DNA of 64,000 nucleotides from Hydractinia symbiolongicarpus (lineage: Eukaryota > Cnidaria > Hydrozoa > Anthoathecata > Hydractiniidae), in NCBI RefSeq assembly GCF_029227915.1, contig NC_079876.1:10850001-10914000 (forward strand), read 5' to 3'. The position numbers were made by a program, and so were the translations under genes. Positions within the stretch are counted from its first letter, which is position 1, and each line of letters opens with the position of its first letter. The notes beneath the pieces were generated by a model. It was given only the letters and a program-made list of their open reading frames with translations. It had not been told where the DNA came from and did no database searches. Below are positions 11,964-22,584 of this stretch, one piece after another.

Positions 11964-13369
11964 GCAGTAAGACCTTGTGACACATTGAGACTTTGGGCTA
12001 GTTAATCAACTTTTGTTGTTAAGGGACAATTGTTAAGGGACAAAATAATATTGTATTTTATATATCTCCTTGTATTATTTTATTAAACTTTCGTAGTTGA
12101 ATTGGCTTATTTCCGTCGAAATAACATTAGGGGCACTTCGACATACCTTTGATGCCATAGCTGTTCACAAGTTAAATTGAGACTTGATACACGATTTCAT
12201 TGATTGAATTTGATTTGTCGAAATCATATTGAAAATTAACGCTATTCAGGATGGAAAGGTGGTGGTGGTTTTTGTATAATTCCTGTATGATATTGTATTG
12301 TTTTCTCTGAACTTTTCCCTTTAAGTGACCTGCAAAATGTCTTGAAAGATTTAATAATGTCGTCAAATCTTTTCTTTTAAATTTTATTAAAATTTTCAGG
12401 GCCATAAGGATGCAAATATTATTATGCCTATAGCACTTTTTGTTTAGGAGATAAATAGGGGGAGTCCCTTCCGTCTTAGAGACCTAAAGATTCCCTAAAA
12501 AGCTCGACATGGTTAAAATGAAATAAAAGCTTGACAAGTGATGTATCCGAATAGATTTTAATAATTTTTCTTTTGACAAAATGTAGTAAGAGAGGTTATG
12601 AACTCGCTTCTATTGTGGTTATAATAGCAACTGCTCTAACATCAACAAAAAGGAAACGTGGAAAACGTCGTATGTGGAACAAAAATGTCGGCACGAAAGA
12701 AGTACTTTGTTAAATAAATTACGGCTAGAACAGAAAGAAGATTATTTTCGCTTTATTTGAATGTCTTCTGCTTATTAAACTTGCCTTTTTTTTTATATAT
12801 TATTGCTGTATAATTCTCTCTAAATCACTTAATCAAGAAATGATTTGTGAGATTCTAATTGTATATATCATGTTTTTTTACCGTCCTGCATTTTGTTTAT
12901 TTTTGATGAGCATTTCACTGCGCACACACTCGACTAACAAAAAAACGTTTTGATTGGTTAAAATCTTTAGAGTCAGTAAACAGAGTTAAACCGTTTTAAG
13001 TTTTTTAAAGTGTGGGAGACATAACAACGATTTCCGTATGACACAAAACCCGAGTTATCGAATTTAAAATTTGAAAATCGAAAACTCAAATCATGTATCA
13101 AAAACGATATTTTTTATACGACGTGAGGGTGATTTTACTACCCCTTTCACTAAAAATAAAAACTCATAATAACACGTTATGAACAGATGTGAAAGGTTTT
13201 ATTCACGTCACTAAAAGTACGATTCCTTTAAATGTTTTTAGAAGTTGATTGAAAACATTTTGGAGACGAAAAACATATTTTCATTTAAGAAGCATCTCTT
13301 CTTATATTCTTTTTCTTGGCATATTAAAGTCAAAATAGGCAAAAATAAGTTCAGAATTTCTCTCTGCGC

Positions 13370-13905
13370 TAGCCAGAAAACTTTCATTGGGAACGAAAAT
13401 TTTCGGACAGAAAAAACTTTGGATGTTTTTTTGTCCGAAATTTTTTCCGTCCGAACTTTGTGTCTGCTGAAAGTTTTTTTGTCCGAAAATTTTGGTTTCA
13501 TAAATGTTTTAAGAAAGGGCCAGTTATTATAGTGTAATAAGTAGTGTTATTAATGTAGTGTAATATATATTATGATGTAATCAGAAAATCAATAAAAATT
13601 GCAGTTTTTGAACTTATTATTTTCGTTATTTTTACATTTGACTCTATCTATAAAGCTGGATCCTGAAGACCCTTTCTTAGATCTTGATTAAATATATGTA
13701 CACTATAAATATTCGTAGCTTTCTTTATGTGACATTTCCCGTAATTATTAACTTGGTTTAAAAAAATTCGTTTAAAAGACTTACCCATACATTTTTAGAC
13801 TTTATAAATCTGGTCCGAAATTTTTTCCGCTGAAATAAAAAATTAAAAAGTATTTCCGCCAAAGATTTTTCGCCGAAATATTTTCCGCCGAAAATTTTAG
13901 TTCTT
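13370..13905. repeat. CCGAAA-rich interspersed repeat
   Basis: The phrase TTTTGTCCGAAATTTT and variants (TTTTCCGTCCGAA, TTTTCGCCGAAAT) recur at 13395-13495 and again at 13812-13900. The two clusters resemble degenerate ends of one element. I could not define boundaries or a target duplication. Confidence 0.4.
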
Positions 13906-15529
13906 AATGTATACCAAAGTTGTCTCTTTCTATCTCAACTCGCAACGGTCCAAAAAATTGTTCCGGATGGGGAATGGCCAAAAATTCTCATAAAAGAAAT
14001 TTATTGACAAACCAAAAGAGATTTTTTCCCAAAGATTAAAACATTTATTGATTATTCTTTCTATGCCTACTTGTTGGACATGCCATTTTCAATTTTCTGA
14101 ATCATGTCGCACTTTTAAACAATCTTTTGGTTTTATCTCGAACAAAACAAATATATTGTTTTCTTTGTTTGTATCCACATTTCCAATTTTGAACTTTGTT
14201 TATCTATTTGTTTATCTATGCAGACGAAACCTTAGTTAGGCAAAAAAAGTTTGAGATAGAGGGAGAAAAAGTCGTAAGAGACCCGGATACGAGATAGCAA
14301 AATCTCAAAATTAGAGAAATTTTCGAGATGGAAAAGTTCGAGATGAAGAGAGGAAAGAGGGACTGATAATTTTGTTCGAGATAGACAGAAGCCATGTGAG
14401 AGAGTTAAGATTAAAAGTGTCCACTATAACCGTTCTTTTGCGTACATTTTTAAATCACATACATATAGAGTAATGTGGATATGTTGATGTAGGCATTGTT
14501 ATGACAACGCTGATTTTAAATGGTTATATTTCTGATCTATAAAGGCTAATTTATAAAGTAAGGCTGAATTCCCCCAGCTTTTATATATATTTTGTACATA
14601 TCTTTTTAAATATTAAAACAAAAACCGTAAAAATTTCACTTAAATGTTAATTATATTTTTTTACTATTGTATTTCTGAACTTTAATATAAAGTACGAGAT
14701 AATGTTTCTACCTTAATTGTACTTGTAATGAAGTTTTTATGCAAAATGATGCGATAGTTGAAATGTCGTAACTGCGACTGTCTTCGTCATTTTTGGTTCA
14801 CTAATTCCCGGTTGCAACGCAGTGGAATTGAGTTTAAAATCATCGGGAAACTCCTACAACTACGACGCGCGAAATGGGAATGTAGCCTGTGTGTTAGCCT
14901 TTAACGGGGTCGAGGCTACATGCTGAATCATTGATCGAACTTAGGCATTTACGTTTTCTATGTGTATTATGGAATTTAAAGTACGTGAGTCAGATCACAA
15001 AATAAACACACAAAAAAACACACAAAAAACGTCTTTCACCTTTTTGTCTTCTATAACCTTTATATTTTTGTAATATTTGTTTTTTGTATGTTCTAAATCT
15101 TAACATAAATATATTGTCACGTATTTTAGCTACGTACAGATCTTAAACGCGCCAGTTTTAGGATTTTTGGCTAGGGACGAAGTTATTGAAGGCTAGCTAG
15201 TTAGAGCTTTACTTATTACTATTCTGTATGGTATAAAGAGCTTTTTATCCTACCCAAAATTTATTTTTATGTTGATACTGTAGCCATTTAGCTAGCTCCT
15301 ATCTTTGGCTAAAAGTGAGATTAAAAAAAGCAGTTTGGCTACTGTAATATTCTTAAGCAATAATTCTTATGCTAAATACAGATGTAGCTAGGTGGCTAGC
15401 TACGTCTTTCTTTATTTTCCTGAAAACTTTTTCTGCAAATAAAATGGTTGAGTAATTGTTTTAGCTGGATAGGTAACGACAGGATGTTCCCTTTGTTTTT
15501 ATTTAAACCGAAGTTGCAATGAAGTTTTT

Positions 15530-15836
15530 TTGGAAAAAGGTATTACGCCTCTATCCGCCTGTTCAGCTCTGTTTAACTGTACTAAGTTCTCAGCCCAGTC
15601 TGCTTTATTGGTAAAGACTGTTACGCCTATGACCTTGTGCAACACGGTTTACCTGTGCTAAGGTCAGCCCACTGTGACAATTTATTTTTAAAATTTCTCG
15701 GGAATCACGCCTGTACGGATGTGCAACACTGTTTCCCTGGACTAACCGCTCAGCCCTGAGTCTGCGAGAAAGTTTTTTTTGAAAAGGTTTTATCCATATA
15801 CGCTGTGCAACGCTGGGCTCAGCCCGGTGTCACAAC
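15530..15836 (+). repeat. Degenerate ~80-bp tandem repeat
   Basis: Four imperfect units begin near 15541, 15619, 15706 and 15788. Each follows the order TTACGCCT, TGTGCAACAC, GTTTACCTG, CTAAG, TCAGCCC, GTCTG. Spacing varies from 78 to 87 bases. No unit has a consistent reading frame. Confidence 0.7.
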
Positions 15837-16209
15837 TAATTTCCTAACATTCACAAAAACTCATTCCGCACAAAAAATAAAATTGACCGATTGTTTTTGC
15901 TATGACAGGGTAACAACGGTTTGTAAACTCTACTTTTATTTCACCTATTGTTGCGGAAAATTTATTTTTTGAAAAATATGCTACATTCGCAACACTATAA
16001 TGGTGCATGCGCTTCACTTGATTTACGACATACTGTATACCTGTAATAAAGCTCTCCACCTGACCGTGTGGCACAGTTTACGGCTCTTGTTAAGCGCTCC
16101 ACAGAATGTTCAACGCCGGGTCACTCCCCGCATGTTAGTGGGTTAGGGCTAGGTTTTTTGGTAAGAAAATCAGCGGGAGTAAGTCTGCCGTAAGTCAAAT
16201 TCCTAACTA

Positions 16210-16449
16210 AGGGGCTGATCACATGGAGAATTTAAGCCCTGAAATTTCAACTTGCGTAGATCTAACTTAACCAGGCTAGGATTTTCGCCCCGGGGCGGAA
16301 ATGTCATATAATCGCAAAATCATTTTAAAACGGAGTTGAAAACAACTATTCGCATGTACTTGATCTCTATGTAGTAGCAAAACATTTTTCAGCCCTGCCC
16401 CGCGTAGAAATTTCTACCCGGGCTGAAATTCTCCATGTAAACAGCCCCT
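16210..16449. mobile_element. MITE-like element with ~35-bp terminal inverted repeats
   Basis: The left end starts AGGGGCTGATCACATGGAGA. The right end, read on the minus strand, starts AGGGGCTGTTTACATGGAGA, and the similarity continues through AATTT-AGCCC. The 240-bp element has no coding capacity. The flanking triplets are CTA and CAA, so a 3-bp target duplication is possible but not exact. Termini beginning AGG with 3-bp target sites suggest a PIF/Harbinger-type parent, which is inference. Confidence 0.7.
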
Positions 16450-17058
16450 CAATGAAACATTTTTTCTAACTTTCTTAAAGTTTTTCTCTCTTTTTTTTTT
16501 TTTTTTTTTTTTGACGTGTGGTATCATTACACTACAGAGAATTCAAGGACACCCGATCCGCCATCTTTGTTTGGGAAATTGCAATCGTGTTCGCGCCATA
16601 ACGCTCTTGTTAATTTCATTATCTCATTTTTTTATATTTGTCTTTTTTTATATAATCGTGTCGATTTGAATGAGTTTTAATAAAACGGTAACCAAATCTA
16701 CCTGTCAAATCTTTTATACAATGTTGGATTAAACCATCGTCGAATTTTCTACTTTTTGAAATTATATCGGTTGTAGCCATAATCGCTCACCTGTTTTTAT
16801 ACTGGAAGCTATGCAGAGATAATCGATTCTCACTTTTCCAGCCTGACTTGGTCGGAGTTTGAAACAAACCAAAGTTTGAACCTTCTGCACTGAAAGAGAC
16901 GCCGTATCACTAGGTTGGTGGAAGAAATTGTGCAGCAAATGTGATATGAAGTAAAGAAACTCTGACAAAATGTTGTAAGCGGAATCAAAAGCGCAACAAG
17001 TTGGATATAAAGCTAATGAAGCGAATAGAAGATCAATAAAAGACGTTCGAGAGTGTTA
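16450..17058. other. Intergenic sequence with a poly-T run
   Basis: There is a run of about 22 T residues at 16491-16512. 16963-17058 is the first copy of a segment repeated at 17624-17720. A weak minus-strand candidate first exon near 16702-16780 is discussed among the rejected items. Confidence 0.4.
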
Positions 17059-17563
17059 AGGTCGAGATACATTTGAAATTTCTATTTCAAAACTGTCTGA
17101 AATTTTTATTTCAGAAATATTTCGAAATATTTTGAAACCTTTCGAAAGCTTTCGAAAGTGCTTTAAATTGCTCAGAAATTAATTTCAAGACATGCTGCAA
17201 AACTTTCACAGGTATTTCAGAGCAAGAAAATTCTGCAAATCGATTTGAATAATTTTCTATACTTCGAAATAAGTTCGAAACTGCCGACAACAGGTGCGCA
17301 ATTTTCTGACGTTTATGAGAAGCTTTTGCGCATTTTCTTTTTTGGCGATAAACAGAAGAAAACATAAAAATGAGTGAATACGAAGCAGACACGATGGAGT
17401 TTGATCCTGCTTGATCCTTTTTTTGATCCTTTTGATTCATGTTTAAATTAATGCTAAAAGACTTTATATTAATTTCGAAACAATGGAAAACGTATTTCGA
17501 AATATTTCTGAAATAAAAATTTCAGACAGTTTCGAAATAAAAATTTCAAATGTATCTCTGCCT
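17059..17563. mobile_element. 505-bp MITE with ~80-bp terminal inverted repeats and TTA target duplication
   Basis: The left end starts AGGTCGAGATACATTTGAAA. The right end, on the minus strand, starts AGGCAGAGATACATTTGAAA, and the arms stay similar for about 80 bases through TTTCAGAAATATTTCGAAAT. TTA flanks both sides (17056-17058 and 17564-17566). The interior shows TTCGAAA-rich sequence and a 109-codon minus-strand frame (17111-17440) with no recognisable domain. A TTA target and an AGG terminus fit a PIF/Harbinger-type MITE by family knowledge. Confidence 0.85.
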
Positions 17564-17565
17564 TT

Positions 17566-17768
17566 AGAGATATGCAAATTGTATTGTATTTGTAACTAAA
17601 ACACAGAGAAAGTAGTGAAATTTTAAAAAATGTCGTAAAGCGGAACCGAAAGTGCAACAGGTTGGATGTAATGCTATTGAAGCAAATAGAAGAACAATAA
17701 ACTACTTTTGAGAAAGATATGCAAGTTGTTTTGTATTTGTAATTGAAACACAGAAGAAGTAGTTCATC
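17566..17768. repeat. Tandem duplication flanking the MITE
   Basis: 17566-17630 (AGATATGCAAATTG onward) is repeated at 17715-17768, and 16963-17055 is repeated at 17624-17713. Before the MITE arrived these formed two adjacent copies of a ~150-bp unit. The second copy, without the MITE, acts as an empty site. Confidence 0.75.
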
Positions 17769-17881
17769 AGCTGGCTTTGTTTTGGCGCAAAACGTAATTT
17801 AATCTTTTAATAATCTCTTTCCCTATTATTACAAATAATATTTTTTTACATAAAATAATTTGATATATATTTAATTTAAAG

Positions 17882-20800
17882 ATGAAATCAAATGTTGGTA
17901 CTCTCGCCTTTTTACTTATTTTCCTGGTTATGTGGCTACGTGTACCAATTGTGGATACAAAACCAGATGAATATTTAAGTTCGAACGGTTCGCCAGATTC
18001 TGCTCAAAACGGTGATAGAATGGTTGTTGCTGATGATGCAGCTGAAGATGTCGCTGAAAATAGCGCTGAACATGGCGCTGATCATGGCGCTGATCATAAC
18101 GCCGAAGAGGATGATGACGCTAAAGAGGATGATGACGCTGAAGAGGATGATGACGCTGAAGAGGATGATGACGCTGAAGAGGATGATGACGAAGATGAAA
18201 ACGAAGACGACGAAGTTGAAAGCAATTATGTACCATCTCCAGAAATGAATCTTGGTCATGGTAAGTACCCTCATCTCATTGTAGGCTTATAGAGAGCTAA
18301 ATACATATACATATACAAAATGCTGATGTCAGTTTCATGACCAAAGAAGAGGGAAAATATGTTAGTAGCGTATTTTAGAAGGCTTAGTATTTAAAATAGG
18401 GTTGATTTAATAATTCACGCGACTATACTATTTTTTACCGGGAAAATTTGTCGGATTCTATTTTTTAAATATATACACATTTTTTAAAGCTATACTCAGT
18501 TATGACCTCAAATGAGCGATTCAACAATTTTCTAACAAAATTGATAAAAAATTGTTGATAAAACATTCGCAAAAACATTTTTTTAGGAAATGCTGATCCT
18601 ATTGAGCATGATTAAATAACCATGATAAGTTCTTGCTTATAATTCAAAAATTTGAAGAAAAAAGGTCAAAAATATCGAAGAACTTTATACAAGAAGTGTT
18701 TATCTACTCCACAGTTTTATCCATACCAGAGTTTTAAGTTGATTAATCTACTTGACAGGTTAAAATATATTAATAAATGGTCTAAGTTACTCTACGGTAA
18801 GATTGTGCGCAACATTTAATTGTTTCGTTACATCACATTATTAACCAGTCTTTACGCTCCAGTACGCGTGGAAACAAGCAAAAATTGTCCCTTTTTTAAT
18901 CAGGAGACACAAACAAACCTGAAAATTATCGTCCAATTTCAGTGTTGCCAATACTCTCTAAATTATTGAAAAAGCAGTACACACACACACAATTAATGGA
19001 ATTTTTAGAAAATGAGAAATTACTAAATGACTTCCAATTTGGCTATAGAGCTAAACGTTCAACATATCTTGCAACAACCCTACTTGTTGACGAAGTAAGA
19101 CAAGCTGCCGAGAATGGAAAGTTAGTTGGAGCGCTGTTCCTGGATTTAACTAAAGCGTTCGATACGATCAGTCACGATGTAGTCTTAAGAAAACTTTCAT
19201 CTTATGGTGTTGACAATGTAGAATTGTTGTGGTTTACAGATTATCTTTTTAACCAATTACAAGTTGTTAAAGTTTGCAATCGAACATCAGCAAGTTTTAA
19301 TGTCGTAAATGGAGTGCCGCAAGGATCGATACTCGGTCCTATACTATTTTTAATATTTTTTAATAATCCCCGGTTTGTAAAATAAACTTTGTATCATTTT
19401 AGATAAAGGCTTGTTTAATGGTGATATTCGGTTAACTTCAGAACAGAAAAAAAGGATCATGAATCGCAATCAGAAGAGGGCCGCAAGAAAAACAGGCTTA
19501 TGGACACAAAACACTATCTGCTACAAAATTGACCAAAAGAAATTGCGTAAGTGCGACATTCTAAAAAAATTCTAAAAAATAAATAAAGGTTATGTTAACT
19601 ATTCAAAATAAATTATTTTAGCTAAAGACATGAGAAGATCCATAAAAAGGGCAATAAACAAATTCCAACAGGCATTGAAAGACTGTGTAGAATTTATTAA
19701 CTTGAGAAATAATAAAACATTGGAAGAGAAAATTAGTAAGGAAAAGTATCATGGTGGACCAGTCCCTCACATCTTCTTCACGAGAAATCATATAAATGAC
19801 ACGTAAGTTATCACGTTTTAAAACAATAGCCGCTTATAAATCTACTTGTAAATGTTATTTTTCGATTTCCAATTGTCAAAAGCAGCAAAAGGAGCGCGTA
19901 AACTTTTAAAGGCCAAAAGCATGTAAGCATGAACGTTGGACGTAAAAAATTATTTCTGTTTAAGAAAATAAGTCTTCTCAAACTATTAAAGTTGCTGAAA
20001 GAAGAAAAAGAAAACAAACCAAAGAAATATGCAAAAAGTAAAACGACTGTATCAAGAAGGAAAACTGAAAAAATAATTCAATTTTCTCGTTTAAGATATA
20101 AAACTGTATGACAGTCAACTTTTGTTCAGTATTTTCGTATGTCACCTAGATCATATTTGTGTTTTCACCATCCATCTTAAATTAAAAATGATAGTTTGGA
20201 TGGCTCTTGCAAAAAGTTGTTTATATGACGTGGCTTGGAGCATTTTAATTGGATACCACTTTGAAAACGCGCGTAAAAGTTAGAGTCGACTTTTGAAACC
20301 TCGCTGAGCGGACCGCTTTTAGCGGGTTTGGAACTTAAAGAACAATAGCCGCTACGCTCAGCGCGTTCAGAAACGCGTGGTGGAAATTCGGCTTTAAATA
20401 CTCTAGAAATACCTATTTTACATTTGTGATTACTTTTGCGTAACTTTTATGTTTAGTTGTAAACAGATTGCAATTTTATCGTGATATATAATTATGTTGT
20501 TATTACAAACGCATAATTAGCAAACAAACGCACGTGCTATATACCTTTGCCAACAAAAGAAGAAAGTTTATATCTCGTTTCAAAACAATTTTTGTATGAT
20601 GTGTTTATACAAAGATAATCTTAAACCTACTATTCCTGCTTTGATGTAGCGGGTGTTGGTCTTACGCTGGAAGAGTTGAGATTGCCGATAAAGTTCCCGG
20701 TCAACAAATTCTACATGCTGGCAACGGTTGCGAAGATAGTATGTTACATGAGATAGCTCATGCTGTTGGATTTTGGCATGAACAGAGCAGACCAGATCGC

Positions 20801-21757
20801 GACAAATATGTGAGAGTCATGGTAGGAAACATCATGGATGAATACAAAGGACAATTCAGTAATAGCTTATGATATATATTTTTTTGTTTATTAAATTTCT
20901 CAACAAGTGCCTAAATTTTACTAGCGGTAAAAAAATTTATGAGGAAAAAGGTTCAAGATTAAGGACATAAACTTTAACGTAAAAACTATTTTGGAAACTA
21001 AGAAAAGCCTGTCGCGAAATAAAATTAAAGATAAATATAAGAAAACAACATCAATTTTTTTCTACGTATCGCTTTTTCCAATTTATCACCTTGAGCGCAC
21101 CAGTGATTACTACTTATTCGACAAAAAATTTTAAAAAATCGCCACTTGAAATTTATCTGTAATATTGCTAAAAATATATTTAAGTGAGTTTTTTACTCTA
21201 AAATAAATGTAAAAAAAGGGAAGGAATATCAGCAGTCGCAAAATAAATAGATCTTTTTCTGATTAGATAAATCATCTGACGAAGCCGTTGACAGCATGGG
21301 TTACGCTTATGACTTTCAGTCAATTACACATTATGGCAAGTATTTTTTTTCGAAAAATGGGAAGAAAACATTAAAGGCAAGAAGGAAATATCGTAAGTTC
21401 GCGAAAAAAATGGGACAAAGATCTTATCTGAGCTTACTAGACCATGCTCAAATGAGAGGCATGTACAAATGTAACAAGATTCCAAGTCTGGAAAGCAAAA
21501 AAGTGTGTGTTAGCAAGAAAACTAAAGGTCGTGATTACAGAGGTAAGTTAGACTACACAGAACATGGAGTTATGTGCCAATCTTGGAACCATCAATATCC
21601 ACACTCCCATAATTATACTTGCAAAGAGAAAAGAGAAGGGCTTGGAAGACACAACTATTGTCGCAACCCTTTTGGTCAGAAAGAACGGCCGTGGTGTTTT
21701 ACGACATTAACTGGTACTGTATGGCAGTACTGCGATTTAAAGCTTTGCGACGATTAA
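17882..21757 (+). CDS. Secreted astacin metalloprotease with C-terminal kringle
   Basis: Five exons: 17882-18260, 19403-19546, 19622-19802, 20650-20858, 21267-21757. All junctions are GT-AG with matching phases, giving 467 residues. Residues 1-26 form a signal peptide. About 30-125 is an acidic propeptide with an EDDDAE repeat. FNGD (Asp134) matches the astacin aspartate switch, and a basic KRAARK stretch precedes the catalytic domain. The zinc motif HEIAHAVGFWHEQ gives His268, Glu269, His272 and His278, followed by SRPDRD. The Met-turn reads SITHY, so Thr325 replaces the usual Met while Tyr327 is kept. A kringle occupies about 385-465: YRG, CQSW, NYCRNP, PWC, six canonical cysteines and one extra (NYTCK). 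Astacins are extracellular zinc endopeptidases. The kringle probably binds a matrix or cell-surface partner. Activity with the altered Met-turn is uncertain. Confidence 0.93.
18106..18190 (+). repeat. 18-bp coding minisatellite (acidic propeptide)
   Basis: About five in-frame copies of an 18-base unit (GAGGATGATGACGCTGAA type) encode EDDDAE repeats in astacin exon 1. They follow a looser AEHGAD/ADHGAD repeat. The 18-base period keeps the frame open, so copy number could vary without breaking the protein. Confidence 0.9.
18860..19385 (+). mobile_element. Truncated LINE reverse transcriptase in astacin intron 1
   Basis: The sequence encodes the fingers and palm of a non-LTR reverse transcriptase: WKQAKIVP, then after a frameshift near 18900 NYRPISVLPILSKLL, FGYRAKRST, LFLDLTKAFDTISHDVV and NGVPQGSILGPILFLI. 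It stops before the catalytic YADD box, 17 bases ahead of the exon 2 acceptor. The element has the same orientation as the host gene. Style is CR1/Jockey-like, but the clade is not certain. It is non-functional. Confidence 0.85.
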
Positions 21758-22245
21758 CAATCCGTATACCGGAAGAAAAATGTGAAAACTGTTTATTTTT
21801 ACTTGCTAGTAATAATTTACCGAAATATTATTTTATTTTATTTTATTTTATATTATGTAGGATTATGCATGAATGATAACTAATGAAAATTAAAAAAAAG
21901 GTTGCGAAGCATTTCGCAAGTTGCAAGCAAAATTAAACTATCCAATACTTTGTCCCTAGCGCTTCTTGTTTCTTTGGCGCTAACATCTTCCGAAATACAT
22001 AAAAATTGAATATCATAGCGTAGAAGAACCCTGGGGACGAGGTAGGAAAATGAACGCTCTGCAGAAAAATTCATTGCGCAAAAACAATTTGTTTTTTTTT
22101 TTGCGAATAGACTGCGCGATTATTTGATGTGTGTGGGATATTTTTTTTAAAATGTGCGAAAAAATTAGATTACACGAAACTAACAAAAACGAATAGCGCG
22201 TGTTAAAATTTTGTACCGCCTTTTCCCACAGAATGATAAAAGTAA

Positions 22246-22584
22246 AGAGCGCAATACAAAATTACACTTTTAAAAGTATTCCGAAAAATACATCGAGTTG
22301 TACAACCCGCAGAAGTTGGTCCTAACGTTAACGATTTCGTAAATGACCTTACAACAAAACAAATTTATCAAGATTTATTAAATAGCTTCAATTTTGGGCA
22401 GAAAAACAATAACGGTTTCGTCTTCTTTTCACCACACGCATTGGAGGATTACATCACTCACTCCCATTGTACACAATCTAAAAGAAAAAGAAAACATTTT
22501 CATATAGTGAAGCTTCCAATGCCTTTAAGAGATGGGCAAGTCAATGAAATTGAAAGCGCTGCTTTTCATCTCATAAATAATTAA
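22246..22584 (+). other. Orphan reading frame without an initiator ATG
   Basis: This frame has 112 sense codons from just after a TAA at 22243 to a stop at 22582. Its composition looks protein-like, with runs such as VQPAEVGPNVNDFVNDL, HALEDYITHSHCTQ and HIVKLPMPLRDGQ. The only Met is late, at about codon 92. It could be a terminal exon (a possible acceptor is TTTTAAAAG at about 22264-22272) or a relic of a transposon protein. I do not recognise the family. Confidence 0.35.

Larger units (their letters stand above)
10396..15529. other. Gene-poor AT-rich interval
   Basis: I see no supported multi-exon gene. The interval contains a CT microsatellite, one weak cysteine-rich frame, a CCGAAA-rich repeat, a GAGAT-rich stretch at about 14230-14400, and TAGCTA-rich sequence at 15120-15420. 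14750-14960 is relatively GC-rich and includes a small hairpin (GTAGCCT and its near complement AGGCTAC, about 35 bases apart). Confidence 0.5.

Noticed and set aside
11600-11983. 127-codon minus-strand frame overlapping the cysteine-rich plus-strand frame.
   Set aside because: No recognisable domain, no sign of splicing, and it lies opposite another chance-length frame.
16702-16780. Minus-strand candidate first exon (MATTDIISKSRKFDDGL onward) with a CAG/GTAGAT donor.
   Set aside because: It is open for only 26 codons, no partner exon was found downstream on the minus strand, and the bases just before the ATG themselves resemble a splice donor. Too weak to list as a gene.
17975-18274. 99- and 78-codon frames antisense or out of frame to astacin exon 1, rich in Ile/Val or Lys/Met.
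   Set aside because: They are shadows of the 18-base coding repeat, which stays open in several frames.
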